A stretch of 64,000 nucleotides of DNA. It comes from Pseudomonas sp. DG56-2 (GTDB lineage Bacteria > Pseudomonadota > Gammaproteobacteria > Pseudomonadales > Pseudomonadaceae). Positions 1 to 9,073 of the stretch are shown here, piece by piece. The position numbers and the translations under genes are program-made. The first letter of the stretch is position 1. Every line of letters starts with the position of its first letter. The notes below the pieces were generated by a model, which saw only the letters and a list, made by a program, of their open reading frames with translations, was not told where the DNA came from and ran no database searches. The DNA is taken from contig NZ_CP032311.1 in NCBI RefSeq assembly GCF_004803755.1, forward strand, positions 3,364,501-3,428,500, read 5' to 3'.

Positions 1-53
1 TGTGGTTGATAGAAGGGTTTGCTTCGAGTTTCGGAAACAACGGTGAGGGTCAT
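1..53 (-). CDS. Partial gene of unknown function running off the left edge
   Basis: An ATG at position 53 on the minus strand opens a frame that continues to the window edge without a stop, giving only 17 complete codons (MTLTVVSETRSKPFYQP). An AGG seven bases upstream could act as ribosome binding site. The start follows hemN on the same strand after about 100 bases, and an Anr/FNR-type box lies in that gap. Too little is visible to name a family. The context suggests another oxygen-responsive gene, but this is inference. Confidence 0.45.
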   Translation of the reverse strand, partial: MTLTVVSETRSKPFYQP

Positions 54-134
54 GCGACACCTGGCTTGGCAGCGGATTCAAGCACCACGCTAAAGGTGCA
101 AGCGACTCACTGACAAGCACTGCGCCGGGCAAAC

Positions 135-148
135 TTGATCGCCGTCAA
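135..148. promoter_or_regulatory. Anr/FNR box (TTGAT-N4-GTCAA)
   Basis: TTGATCGCCGTCAA differs by one base from the perfect FNR/Anr dyad TTGAT-N4-ATCAA, and the GTCAA half is a frequent natural variant. It lies just after the hemN stop and is centred about 88 bases upstream of the start at 53, so it probably serves the gene leaving the window on the left. Confidence 0.6.
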
Positions 149-154
149 GCACCC

Positions 155-1543
155 TCAGACCGTGCGTGAAAACTGGCCTTTACGGCCTCCACCGAGATAG
201 GCGTCAAAGGCCATGGCGGTGTTGCGCATCATCAGTTGTCCCTGGGGCAGCAGCTGCAGGGTATCCTGGTCAATTGCCAGCAAATGGTCATCGACCTGTT
301 CGGCCAGTTGCTGCAGCGCCTCGGCAAAATAGTCACTGAAACGAACACCGTGCACGGCTTCGAACCTGGCAAAGTCGATGCGTCCGTGACACATCAACTC
401 GTTGATCACTTCACGGCGCAACACGTCATCGGCGTTCAGGCGATAGCCACGCTGGACCGGCAGCATGCCCTGGTCAAGCCGCGCATAGTACTGCGAGAGC
501 AGCTTGACGCTCTGGCTGTAACTGTCGCCCACCTTGCCGATCGACGACACGCCCAGACCGATGAGGTCACAGTCAGCATGAGTTGAGTAACCCTGAAAAT
601 TACGCTGCAACGTGCCATTGGCGCGGGCCAGGCTCAGCTCATCATCCGGCAAGGCAAAATGGTCCATGCCGATGTACACATAGCCGGCTTCGGTGAGACG
701 GCGGATGGTCAACTCCAGCAATTCCAGCTTGCGCTCTGGCGGCGGCATGTCCTGCGGACGAATCATGCGCTGCGCACGGACCTGCTGCGGAAGATGCGCG
801 TAACTGTAGGCGGCGATCCGATCCGGACGCAGGGCAATGATCTTGCTCAGGGTAACGTCGAAGCTGTGAACCGTTTGCAGAGGCAAGCCGTAGATAAGGT
901 CGACACTGACCGACTTGAACTGCGCCTGGCGTGCGGCCGCGACCAATTCGTAGATCTGCTGCTCGCTTTGCTGGCGATTGACCGCAGCCTGCACATCGGC
1001 GTCGAAATCCTGCACGCCAAAACTCAAACGGTTGAAGCCCAGGCCGCGCAGCACCTGAATCTGCTCAGTGCTGATGGTGCGCGGGTCGACCTCGATGGAA
1101 AACTCGTGGCTATCGCTGTCGTCCATGTTGAAGGCCTGACGCAAGCATTCCATCAGTTCGGCCAATTGCTCACCGGTCAGGTAAGTCGGCGTACCACCGC
1201 CCAGATGCAGTTGGGTCAGCCTGCGGGTGCGGTCGAACAATTGCCCCTGCATGGCTATTTCACGCTTGAGGTAATCAAGATATTCGGTGGCACGATGAGT
1301 CTTACGGGTGATGATCTTGTTGCAGGCGCAGTAGTAACAGAGGCTCTGGCAAAACGGGATGTGAATATAGGCCGACAGTGGCTTGGCGATTGCCGCCTGA
1401 TTGCTGGCCGTCACCGCCTGCAGGTAGTCATCGACGGCGAATGCCTCATGGAACTGCGGCGCCGTCGGGTAGGAGGTGTAGCGCGGCCCTGGCCGGTCGT
1501 ATTTCTTCACCAGGGTACGATTGAACTCAAATGCTGGCGTCAT
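155..1543 (-). CDS. hemN: Oxygen-independent coproporphyrinogen III oxidase
   Basis: HemN is a cytoplasmic radical-SAM enzyme that decarboxylates coproporphyrinogen III to protoporphyrinogen IX without oxygen, in haem synthesis. The 462-residue length is typical. The N-terminal PGPRYTSYPTAP signature, the cluster motif IPFCQSLCYYCACNK (CxxxCxxC), the SAM-binding LGGGTPTYL and the later YSYAHLPQ and GMDHFALPDD stretches are all present. The start codon lies inside the end of the upstream HemN-like gene (17-base overlap), indicating translational coupling. The Anr box upstream of that gene probably controls both. A separate hemN beside anr is common in pseudomonads, so this may be a second copy; that cannot be seen here. 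Confidence 0.95.
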   Translation of the reverse strand: MTPAFEFNRTLVKKYDRPGPRYTSYPTAPQFHEAFAVDDYLQAVTASNQAAIAKPLSAYIHIPFCQSLCYYCACNKIITRKTHRATEYLDYLKREIAMQGQLFDRTRRLTQLHLGGGTPTYLTGEQLAELMECLRQAFNMDDSDSHEFSIEVDPRTISTEQIQVLRGLGFNRLSFGVQDFDADVQAAVNRQQSEQQIYELVAAARQAQFKSVSVDLIYGLPLQTVHSFDVTLSKIIALRPDRIAAYSYAHLPQQVRAQRMIRPQDMPPPERKLELLELTIRRLTEAGYVYIGMDHFALPDDELSLARANGTLQRNFQGYSTHADCDLIGLGVSSIGKVGDSYSQSVKLLSQYYARLDQGMLPVQRGYRLNADDVLRREVINELMCHGRIDFARFEAVHGVRFSDYFAEALQQLAEQVDDHLLAIDQDTLQLLPQGQLMMRNTAMAFDAYLGGGRKGQFSRTV

Positions 1544-2873
1544 GGTCGATCCAGTCGTGTTGGGACGAAGGCGCCGAGTTGTTCACGTCCTGTTCGAACA
1601 GTTGGCAGATAGCATCCACTTCCAGACGCCCGGCAGGCAATATGCTGATGTACTGCTCGCCCAACTCCACCAGCCCGGTGCGGGCCATGGCCTCAAGTTG
1701 CCGCCAGGCATTGGCGAAGTAGCGCTGAAAATCAATACCGTAGCGGGTTTCGATGGCCAGGATATCTAATTCTAGATCACAGCTCAGACGCTCCGTAACC
1801 CTTTGTCGGACCTGGTCGCTGTCCTCGCAGCGCCAACCCCGAACCGTTGCCAATTGTCCCTGCTGCAACTGCGTCATATAGTGCTCGAATACCTCGGTAT
1901 TTTGCCCATACAAGGTATCGAACTGGCTTATCGCGCCCAGGCCGAAACCGACATGATCGCAGTAGCCATGGCGCGTGAAACCCTGGCAATTGCGGCGCAA
2001 ATGTCCACGCTCCTGCGCGATGGCAAGATCGTCATCAGGCCGCACAAACTGTCCCAGGCCAATATGCTGGTAGCCCGCTGCGAGCAGTTGCTCAAAGCAG
2101 ATACGCCGCATCAGTGCCTTGTCTTGCTCGCTACTGGCTTGGAGCTTGATGCTCTGTGCGTAGCGCTTCGGTGGTTGCGCGTAGTCGAATACCCGCAGGC
2201 GATCGGGCTCCAACTCAATCAGGCTGGACAGCTTCAGGGCGAATGTCTGCGGGGTTTGCCAGGCATGGCCGTAGCCCAGGTCGACACTCACCGAGCGATA
2301 GTCAAACGTACGCGCGGCATCGATCAGCGAATGAATCGGCGCAGGATTCTGGTAACGCGCCACCGACTGCTCACCACCGCTGCCTATATCCGGCACGCCG
2401 ATGCTTACATGGTTGAAGCCTTGATCACGCAGCAGCCCCATGGTTGCCCAGTTGGTGTGCTGCAGTTCGATATCGACGCTGTAGTCGCCGCTCTCATGGG
2501 TGAGAAAATTGAAGCGTCTGTGCAATTGCGCCATCAGTTGTTGCAACTGCGCTGGCTCTGCAGGAATGCCGCTTAAATGAAACTGCTCGATCCGTTGTTG
2601 CGGGCTCAGGTGACAACCGACCAGATCGATCTCCCGCGCCAGGCACTGAAGATAATTTTCCGTGACTTGACCGGCCTGCCTGAAATCGGCCGGTATCTGC
2701 ACGTTCAACGATAAGGGGCGCTGATGCTGACGACTGCTGCGCAAACCGCGCAATACGTCCAGCGAACCGACACCACCATGAAACTTGCGGATATCGACGT
2801 AGTAATTGGGGTCGAGCACGCCTTGATCGTGTCTAACGATCTGCTCGTTGCGGGAGTGAAGGACATCGAGCAT
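1527..2873 (-). CDS. HemN paralogue lacking radical-SAM cysteines
   Basis: This 448-residue protein aligns with HemN from end to end. FDYAQPPKRYAQ matches YSYAHLPQQVRA, GLGQFVRPDDDLAIA matches GMDHFALPDDELSLA, and NCQGFTRHGYCDHVGFGLGAIS matches the HemN GYSTHADCDLIGLG region. Where HemN has its CxxxCxxC cluster motif this protein reads NVQIPADFRQAG, with no cysteine, and the SAM-binding GGGTP is changed to SGIPA. It therefore cannot hold the usual 4Fe-4S cluster or SAM. The frame is intact, has a good GGAG ribosome site eight bases before the ATG and is translationally coupled to hemN, so it does not look like a decaying pseudogene. A non-catalytic partner, haem or porphyrin carrier, or regulator of HemN is possible; the function is unknown. 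Confidence 0.85.
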   Translation of the reverse strand: MLDVLHSRNEQIVRHDQGVLDPNYYVDIRKFHGGVGSLDVLRGLRSSRQHQRPLSLNVQIPADFRQAGQVTENYLQCLAREIDLVGCHLSPQQRIEQFHLSGIPAEPAQLQQLMAQLHRRFNFLTHESGDYSVDIELQHTNWATMGLLRDQGFNHVSIGVPDIGSGGEQSVARYQNPAPIHSLIDAARTFDYRSVSVDLGYGHAWQTPQTFALKLSSLIELEPDRLRVFDYAQPPKRYAQSIKLQASSEQDKALMRRICFEQLLAAGYQHIGLGQFVRPDDDLAIAQERGHLRRNCQGFTRHGYCDHVGFGLGAISQFDTLYGQNTEVFEHYMTQLQQGQLATVRGWRCEDSDQVRQRVTERLSCDLELDILAIETRYGIDFQRYFANAWRQLEAMARTGLVELGEQYISILPAGRLEVDAICQLFEQDVNNSAPSSQHDWIDHDASI

Positions 2874-2933
2874 AACAAAGGCTCCGAGACGGGCTACGGA
2901 GTTTCAGTGTCTGCCTATACCGCCTTGGAGGCC

Positions 2934-2947
2934 TTGATTTGTATCAA
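2934..2947. promoter_or_regulatory. Perfect Anr/FNR box upstream of the HemN-like/hemN pair
   Basis: TTGATTTGTATCAA is a perfect TTGAT-N4-ATCAA dyad. It lies in the 85-base gap between the copD-like stop (2959) and the HemN-like start (2873), centred about 67 bases upstream of that start. This is suitable for class II activation with a short leader. I infer control by the oxygen-sensing regulator Anr. Confidence 0.85.
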
Positions 2948-2958
2948 GCGCAGAGGAT

Positions 2959-3402
2959 TTACCAGGTCAGGTAGAACATGCCTTTGGCCAACACAACGAT
3001 CACAATCATATGGGCGAACACACTGTTGTGAATGAACTTCACCCAGCGCGCATTCATACGATCGGTCTTGAACAACACCATGGCCCCGAGAAAATGCACC
3101 AGCACACTGGCGGCGACGACAATCTTGGCCAACAGCAACGTCCCGAACGACGAGCTCAGCGGTGTAACGAGTACCGGCAGATAACGCAACCAGACCATAC
3201 CGATACCCGCACCGAACAACACCAGCAACACCCAGGGCATCAACTGCCGGGCGCGTTTTCCGACAGCCTGCTCGAGCAGCAACATCAACTTGGCAGGCAA
3301 CTGCTTGCGGATACTCTCCAGAAACAGCACCTCGAAAAACACCGTACCGATAAAAATCAGGGCCGCGAACAAATGCAGCGTCAACAACACTGGATAAATC
3401 AT
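2959..3402 (-). CDS. CopD-like four-helix membrane protein
   Basis: This 147-residue integral membrane protein has about four hydrophobic helices: residues 5-27, around 52-72, 85-112 and 124-146. Histidines sit in or next to helices (LTLHLF near 10, LVHFLG near 103, FIHNSVFAH near 124-130), an arrangement seen in CopD-superfamily and small b-type haem membrane proteins. Pseudomonas relatives are usually labelled CopD family, but neither copper nor haem binding is proven. It lies upstream of the HemN-like gene and has its own perfect Anr box at 3465-3478. An electron-transfer or haem-related role at low oxygen is an inference from context. Confidence 0.7.
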   Translation of the reverse strand: MIYPVLLTLHLFAALIFIGTVFFEVLFLESIRKQLPAKLMLLLEQAVGKRARQLMPWVLLVLFGAGIGMVWLRYLPVLVTPLSSSFGTLLLAKIVVAASVLVHFLGAMVLFKTDRMNARWVKFIHNSVFAHMIVIVVLAKGMFYLTW

Positions 3403-3464
3403 CAGACCCTCGGCTCGCGTCCCATCAATGGCTCCGAGCCTACATCCCGGAGTGCTGAATGCGG

Positions 3465-3478
3465 TTGATAGCGATCAA
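3465..3478. promoter_or_regulatory. Perfect Anr/FNR box upstream of the copD-like gene
   Basis: TTGATAGCGATCAA is a perfect FNR/Anr dyad centred about 69 bases before the copD-like ATG at 3402. It is in the intergenic gap between this gene and glgB. Confidence 0.85.
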
Positions 3479-3480
3479 GA

Positions 3481-3535
3481 AAGGCCTTCGCGGGATGCTC
3501 CCGAAGCACGGGGCAAGCCCGCTCCCACCGGAGGG
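3481..3535. repeat. REP-type palindromic element
   Basis: The segment has the usual Pseudomonas REP vocabulary: CCTTCGCGGG at one end and GGGCAAGCCCGCTCCCACCGG at the other, with complementary GGG/CCC cores. It fills the space between the copD-like promoter and the end of glgB. Confidence 0.6.
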
Positions 3536-3540
3536 CCCAA

Positions 3541-5748
3541 CTAACGCGGACGCAGAATCAACACCCCCAACGGCGGCAAATTCAAACGCAACGACAAAGG
3601 CTGCCCATGGCTGGGCAACGCTTCACTCACCACCTCACCAAGATTGCCAAAATTGGAACCTGCATAACTCTGCGCATCACTGTTGAGCACCTCAGTCCAG
3701 CGCTCGCCAAACGGCACCCCAATGCGATACCCCTCCCGCGGCACTGGCGTAAAGTTAGCCACAACCAGCAACGGCTCGCCACTCGCACTCCATCGCAACC
3801 AGGCATAGACACTGTTGTGCGCATCATCACCGATCAACCACTGAAAGCCCTGCGCCTGGCAGTCCTGCTCATGCAGGGCGCGCTCTTCGCGATACAAACG
3901 GTTCAAGTCACCCACCAGACGCTGCACACCCAGATGCTCCGGATACTTGAGCAAGTACCAGTCCAATTCACTGTCATGGTTCCACTCACGCCACTGACCG
4001 AATTCGCAGCCCATGAACAGCAACTTCTTGCCGGGATGAGCCCACATGAACGTCAAGTAAGCACGCAAGTTAGCGAATTTCTGCCAGCGATCACCCGGCA
4101 TCTTGTCGATCAAGGAATGCTTGCCATGCACCACTTCATCGTGGGAAATCGGCAGGATGAAATGCTCCGAGTACGCATAGAGCAGACCGAAACTCATCTC
4201 GTGATGGTGGTGAGTGCGGTGGATAGGATCATTCTGGATGTAGTGCAGCGTGTCGTGCATCCAGCCCATATTCCACTTATAGGCGAACCCCAGACCACCC
4301 TGTTGAGTGGGCTGGCTGACGCCAGGCCAGGCCGTGGATTCCTCGGCAATGACCAGCGCCCCAGGCGCTTCAATGGCGACTACATCGGTGAGGTGACGCA
4401 AAAAATCGATGGCTTCGAGGTTTTCCCGACCACCATGACGGTTGGGCACCCACTCGCCGGCTTTGCGCGAATAATCGCGATACAGCATCGAGGCGACGGC
4501 ATCGACGCGTAGCCCATCGATGTGAAAATGCTTTATCCAGTGCAACGCCGACGCCAGCATGAAGCCATGCACTTCGGTACGGCCAAGGTTGTAAATCAGC
4601 GTGTCCCAGTCCTGATGAAAGCCTTCTAGCGGGTTTTCATATTCATACAGTGCGGTACCGTCAAAACGTGCCAGGCCATGACTGTCGGTGGGGAAATGTG
4701 CCGGGACCCAATCCAGAATCACGCCGATGTAGGCCTGGTGGCAGGCATCGATGAAGGCGGCGAAATCTTCTGCCGAGCCGTAGCGCGCGGTGGGCGCGAA
4801 CAGTGACAGGGGTTGGTAGCCCCATGATCCACCGAAGGGGTGCTCCATGATCGGCATCAGCTCGATATGAGTAAAGCCCAACTGCTGTACATACGGAACC
4901 AGGCGCTCGGCCAGCTCACGCCAGTTGTAGAAGCGCGCAACGTCGCCGCTGTCATCACACTCGCACTGCCAGGAGCCGGCATGTAATTCATAGATCGACA
5001 GCGGTGCGGTGATAGTCTGACGCTCACCACGCGCCTGCATCCAGCGCTCATCCTGCCAGTCGTGCGCCAGTGGCCCCGCTACCTTGGAGGCGGTGCTGGG
5101 CGGCAGCTCGGTGGCCCGGGCCAGAGGGTCCGCCTTGAGCGGCAAAATGCCGTCACGCCCCAGCACTTCGTACTTGTAAGCCTCACCCGCCTCAAGGCGC
5201 GGGACAAACAGTTCCCAAACCCCGGAGGCGTGACGCAAACGCATGGGGTGGCGACGCCCATCCCAGTTGTTGAAGTCGCCAACCACCGACACCCGGCGGG
5301 CATTCGGTGCCCACACCGAGAAGCGCACACCATCGACACCTTCAACCTGCATCGGCTGCGCGCCCATGCTGGAGGAAAGGTCGCGGTGGTTGCCCTCGCC
5401 GAACAGGTAGAGATCCATGTCACCGAGCAATGGCCCAAAGCTGTAAGGGTCCTCGGTGATTTGCTCCCCACCTGCCCATTGGACTTTCAGCACATAGGCG
5501 TGCTGCTCATTGAGGTGCACGAGAAACAGCCCAGGTACCGATTGTTGCATCTCGGCCAGCAGGCGCTGACCATCACGCGCCAGCACTTGAACACTCAAGG
5601 CATTGGGCAAATAGGCGCGGACAAACTGGCCGCCTGCACCATCGGGGTGCGGGCCAAGCACAGCGAACGGGTCAGTGTGCTCGGCCCTGACCAGGGCATC
5701 GATATCACGCTGACTCAGCCCGCCTTCCTCGCGCTTAAGGTGTTTCAT
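3541..5748 (-). CDS. glgB: 1,4-alpha-glucan branching enzyme
   Basis: GlgB cuts an alpha-1,4 glucan chain and rejoins it through an alpha-1,6 bond, branching the glucan made by GlgE. The 735-residue protein has an N-terminal CBM48-type region (around 120-220), a GH13 barrel and a C-terminal beta domain. GH13 signatures include [23 protein letters not shown] (nucleophile Asp), [12 protein letters not shown] (acid Glu) and [12 protein letters not shown] (stabilising Asp). The ATG directly follows the treS stop, and its GGGGAG ribosome site lies within the last treS codons, so the two genes are translationally coupled. It is last in the glgE-treS-glgB operon. Confidence 0.96.
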   Translation of the reverse strand: MKHLKREEGGLSQRDIDALVRAEHTDPFAVLGPHPDGAGGQFVRAYLPNALSVQVLARDGQRLLAEMQQSVPGLFLVHLNEQHAYVLKVQWAGGEQITEDPYSFGPLLGDMDLYLFGEGNHRDLSSSMGAQPMQVEGVDGVRFSVWAPNARRVSVVGDFNNWDGRRHPMRLRHASGVWELFVPRLEAGEAYKYEVLGRDGILPLKADPLARATELPPSTASKVAGPLAHDWQDERWMQARGERQTITAPLSIYELHAGSWQCECDDSGDVARFYNWRELAERLVPYVQQLGFTHIELMPIMEHPFGGSWGYQPLSLFAPTARYGSAEDFAAFIDACHQAYIGVILDWVPAHFPTDSHGLARFDGTALYEYENPLEGFHQDWDTLIYNLGRTEVHGFMLASALHWIKHFHIDGLRVDAVASMLYRDYSRKAGEWVPNRHGGRENLEAIDFLRHLTDVVAIEAPGALVIAEESTAWPGVSQPTQQGGLGFAYKWNMGWMHDTLHYIQNDPIHRTHHHHEMSFGLLYAYSEHFILPISHDEVVHGKHSLIDKMPGDRWQKFANLRAYLTFMWAHPGKKLLFMGCEFGQWREWNHDSELDWYLLKYPEHLGVQRLVGDLNRLYREERALHEQDCQAQGFQWLIGDDAHNSVYAWLRWSASGEPLLVVANFTPVPREGYRIGVPFGERWTEVLNSDAQSYAGSNFGNLGEVVSEALPSHGQPLSLRLNLPPLGVLILRPR

Positions 5749-8700
5749 TCAACTCTCTCCCCAGGTACTTGTCAGGCCATGTAGACCATGCAAAGGCACG
5801 GCCAACCAACTCGGGCGGTTCTCGGCTTCATACAGGATTTCGTAGGCAGCCTTCTCCAGGCTGAACAGTTCCAGTGCCGCACGCTCGCCGTCGGCATGTT
5901 CCCAGGCATGGGGCATGGCCGCAGTGGCCAACCCATAGGCCTCGACAAAAGCATGTCGGGCCTGGTGCAGATAACGCCTGGCGACTCGCTGACGGGCCTG
6001 GCGGGCGCTGTCCGAGAGGTCGACACTAGAGGCACTGCGCAGCACCATGGCAGCAGCATAGTCGAAGGATCGCAACACGCCGCTGACATCCTTGTAAGGG
6101 CTGTGTCGGGCCCGGCGTTCGTCCAGCGGCCGGGCAGGCTCGCCCTCGAAATCAATCAGGTAGGCATCGCCCTGCACCACCAGCACCTGGCCCAAATGCA
6201 GGTCGCCGTGCACACGCATCAACAGCCCTCCCTGGGCCTGCGCACTCAAGGTGGTGACCGTGTTCAACAGTTCCTGACGTTGCTGCTGCAGATCAGCGAC
6301 CAGGGCCTGACTCTCACTGTCCAAATCATCACAGTGGGCTTGCAGCACATCCAGCGCCCGAGTCAATTGTGCACCGATGTGCTTGCCCCAGGCCTGGCAA
6401 TCGCGCGCCGTGGCAGGCCGCGGCCGAAACGCCGAGTCTTTGCTCGGCGCCGCCAGCAACAGGTGCATTTCACCCAGGCGTTGGCCAAGCATGGCGGCGA
6501 AGTCGGCCAGATCCTGCAGGGCATCGGCATGCCCCTCAAGCGCAGCGTCGCCAGGCTCCAGCTCGTCGCGAATGGCCCGTTCCAGGTTGTTCTGGGTCCA
6601 CTCCCAGGCATCGCCCTGATTGCTCAAATAACCTTGGGCAATCATCAGCAAGTGGTCCTGGCCGTTACCGTCCACACGACTGACCCAGCCGAGCAAGGGC
6701 GAGATATTGGTAAAGCCGGCGGCGGTCAGGTAGGCGCTCATCTCCAGTTCCGGGTGCACCCCGGGATTAACGCGTCGAATCAACTTGAGCACCAGGCTGC
6801 CGCCGACGACCACCGAACTGTTGGATTGCTCGGCCGATAGGTAGCGCACTTGCGCATCATCTGCCAACTGCAAGGCGCTCATCTGCTCGGTGGCGTGAAA
6901 GCGTACTTCGCCGTCTTCACAGGGCAAGCGAGCGTCTTGCTGACAGGCACCGAGCACCGCATGAACAAAACTCTCCAACACGAAGGCATCGGTGATCAGC
7001 CCGACCTGGCGCCCACGGCGAACCCGCGACAGCGCCAGCTGCTGTGGCGCAGCGCTGTTGATTTGCTCTTCGCCAATGAAGCCGAAAGGCAATTGGTAAC
7101 GACTGCTGTTGCCGCCACTGCTGACCTCGATCTCGGTGAGCAGCACGGGCGTCGTGGGGGTACCAAAGCGCACGCCGTAAGCAATCTGCACTTGATCGAT
7201 GGGCGCCTCTTTACCGGCAAACCAACGCCGCTTGGGCAGATATTGCGGGAGGATACTGTCCTGCAAAGTACTGCGCGCAGGCGCCTCGAGCAGCTCTTCC
7301 ATGCGTTTTTTCAGCACCAGCGTGGTGAACTCCGGCAGGCTCTGGGCCGGCTCCATGTGCCAACTGGGCATTTGGTCCTTCGGCGCCAGAAGAAACCAGT
7401 AGAAGCCGTAGGGCGCCAGGGTCAGCAAAAACGGCAGTTGGCCGATGGGCGGGAACGCGCTGCCGCCAAGCATTTCCACCGGCACGCTGTCGGCGTACTG
7501 GGACAATTCCAGCTCAGCGGCCTGGGCTGCGCGCGATACGTTCGCCACGCAGAGGATGACCTCACGCTTGCCATCGGTACCGGTGTACTCACGGATGTAG
7601 GCCAGGATTCGTCGATTGCTCGGCGAGAGCATGGTCAGCGTACCGCGACCAAAGGCTTTCTGCTGCTTGCGCACCGCCAGCAAGCGTCGGTTCCAGTTCA
7701 ACAATGAATGCGGATCATGGCACTGAGCCTCGACGTTGACCGAGGCGAAGCCGTATAGCGGGTCCATGATCGGCGGAAGCACCAGGCGCGCAGGGTCGGC
7801 ACCGGAGAAACCACCGTTACGATCGATGGACCACTGCATGGGGGTGCGCACGCCATCGCGGTCGCCCAGGTAGATGTTGTCACCCATGCCGATTTCATCA
7901 CCGTAATACAGGGTCGGGGTCCCTGGCATCGACAGCAACAGGCTACTGAGCAACTCGACCCGGCGTCGGTCACGCTGCAACAGCGGCGCCAGGCGCCGCC
8001 GAATGCCCAGGTTGATCCTGGCCCTGCGGTCTTCGGCATAGTAGTTCCACAGATAATCCCGCTCCCGATCAGTGACCATCTCCAGGGTCAGTTCATCGTG
8101 GTTGCGCAAAAAAATCGCCCACTGGCAATTGGCGGGAATTTCAGGGGTCTGGCGCAAGATATCGGTGATCGGAAAGCGATCCTCCTGAGCCACGGCCATG
8201 TACATGCGCGGCATCAATGGGAAGTGGAAGGCCATGTGGCATTCGTCGCCCTGTCCTTCACCAAAATACAATTGAGTGTCTTCCGGCCATTGGTTGGCTT
8301 CGGCGAGCAACATCCGATCGGGATAGTTGGCATCGATTTCGGCGCGGATCTTTTTCAGTACCTGATGGGTTTCAGGCAGGTTCTCATTGTTGGTGCCATC
8401 GCGCTCGATCAGGTACGGAATGGCATCCAGGCGCAAGCCATCGACGCCCAGATCGAGCCAGTAGCGCATCACGTCGATAACGGCCTTGAGCACCTGTGGA
8501 TTGTCGAAGTTGAGATCCGGCTGGTGTGAATAGAAGCGGTGCCAGAAGTATTGGCCGGCAACCGGGTCCCAGGTCCAGTTGGACTTCTCGGTGTCCAGAA
8601 AGATGATCCGCGTGCCGTCGTACTTCTGGTCGCTGTCGGACCACACGTAGAAATCCCTCGCCTTGCTGCCCGGCTTGGCGCGACGGGCTTTCTGAAACCA

Positions 8701-9060
8701 GGGGTGCTGGTCGGAGGTATGGTTGATGACAAGCTCGGTGATCACCCGCAAGCCACGCTTGTGCGCCTCGGCGATAAAGCGCTTCACATCCGCCAGGGTG
8801 CCGTAGTCGCTGTGCACGGCTTTGTAGGCAGCGATGTCATAGCCGTCATCACGTCGTGGCGAGGGGTAAAACGGCAGCAACCACAAGGTGTTGACGCCAA
8901 GCTCGGCAATGTAGTCGAGTTTGGCGATCAGACCTGGAAAGTCACCGATGCCGTCGTTGTTCGAGTCGAAGAACGATTTGACATGAACTTGATAGATAAT
9001 CGCGTCTTTGTACCACAGGGGATCGTCGATAAAGGCTGCCGGGCGAGTACGCTTGGCCAT
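5749..9060 (-). CDS. treS: Trehalose synthase/maltokinase fusion (TreS-Pep2)
   Basis: This 1103-residue cytoplasmic protein combines two steps of the GlgE pathway. Residues 1-550 are a GH13 trehalose synthase that interconverts trehalose and maltose: QVHVKSFFDSNNDGIGDF, catalytic Asp212 in GLRLDAIPYL, Glu254 in LAEANQWPED and Asp322 in LRNHDELT. Residues about 600-1103 are a maltokinase of the Pep2 type, which makes maltose 1-phosphate with ATP; the kinase-like part holds MRVHGDLHLGQVLV (catalytic loop) and YLIDFEGEP (metal-binding Asp). The fusion is common in pseudomonads, whereas mycobacteria have separate genes. A clear AAGGAG site precedes the ATG. It lies 13 bases after glgE and is coupled to glgB. 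Confidence 0.96.
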   Translation of the reverse strand: MAKRTRPAAFIDDPLWYKDAIIYQVHVKSFFDSNNDGIGDFPGLIAKLDYIAELGVNTLWLLPFYPSPRRDDGYDIAAYKAVHSDYGTLADVKRFIAEAHKRGLRVITELVINHTSDQHPWFQKARRAKPGSKARDFYVWSDSDQKYDGTRIIFLDTEKSNWTWDPVAGQYFWHRFYSHQPDLNFDNPQVLKAVIDVMRYWLDLGVDGLRLDAIPYLIERDGTNNENLPETHQVLKKIRAEIDANYPDRMLLAEANQWPEDTQLYFGEGQGDECHMAFHFPLMPRMYMAVAQEDRFPITDILRQTPEIPANCQWAIFLRNHDELTLEMVTDRERDYLWNYYAEDRRARINLGIRRRLAPLLQRDRRRVELLSSLLLSMPGTPTLYYGDEIGMGDNIYLGDRDGVRTPMQWSIDRNGGFSGADPARLVLPPIMDPLYGFASVNVEAQCHDPHSLLNWNRRLLAVRKQQKAFGRGTLTMLSPSNRRILAYIREYTGTDGKREVILCVANVSRAAQAAELELSQYADSVPVEMLGGSAFPPIGQLPFLLTLAPYGFYWFLLAPKDQMPSWHMEPAQSLPEFTTLVLKKRMEELLEAPARSTLQDSILPQYLPKRRWFAGKEAPIDQVQIAYGVRFGTPTTPVLLTEIEVSSGGNSSRYQLPFGFIGEEQINSAAPQQLALSRVRRGRQVGLITDAFVLESFVHAVLGACQQDARLPCEDGEVRFHATEQMSALQLADDAQVRYLSAEQSNSSVVVGGSLVLKLIRRVNPGVHPELEMSAYLTAAGFTNISPLLGWVSRVDGNGQDHLLMIAQGYLSNQGDAWEWTQNNLERAIRDELEPGDAALEGHADALQDLADFAAMLGQRLGEMHLLLAAPSKDSAFRPRPATARDCQAWGKHIGAQLTRALDVLQAHCDDLDSESQALVADLQQQRQELLNTVTTLSAQAQGGLLMRVHGDLHLGQVLVVQGDAYLIDFEGEPARPLDERRARHSPYKDVSGVLRSFDYAAAMVLRSASSVDLSDSARQARQRVARRYLHQARHAFVEAYGLATAAMPHAWEHADGERAALELFSLEKAAYEILYEAENRPSWLAVPLHGLHGLTSTWGES

Positions 9061-9073
9061 GTTCGACTCCTTT

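Noticed and set aside
659..1612. Long open frame opposite hemN (plus strand, 317 codons)
   Set aside because: GC-rich third positions of hemN create mirror frames; the product has no recognisable domain and hemN is certain.
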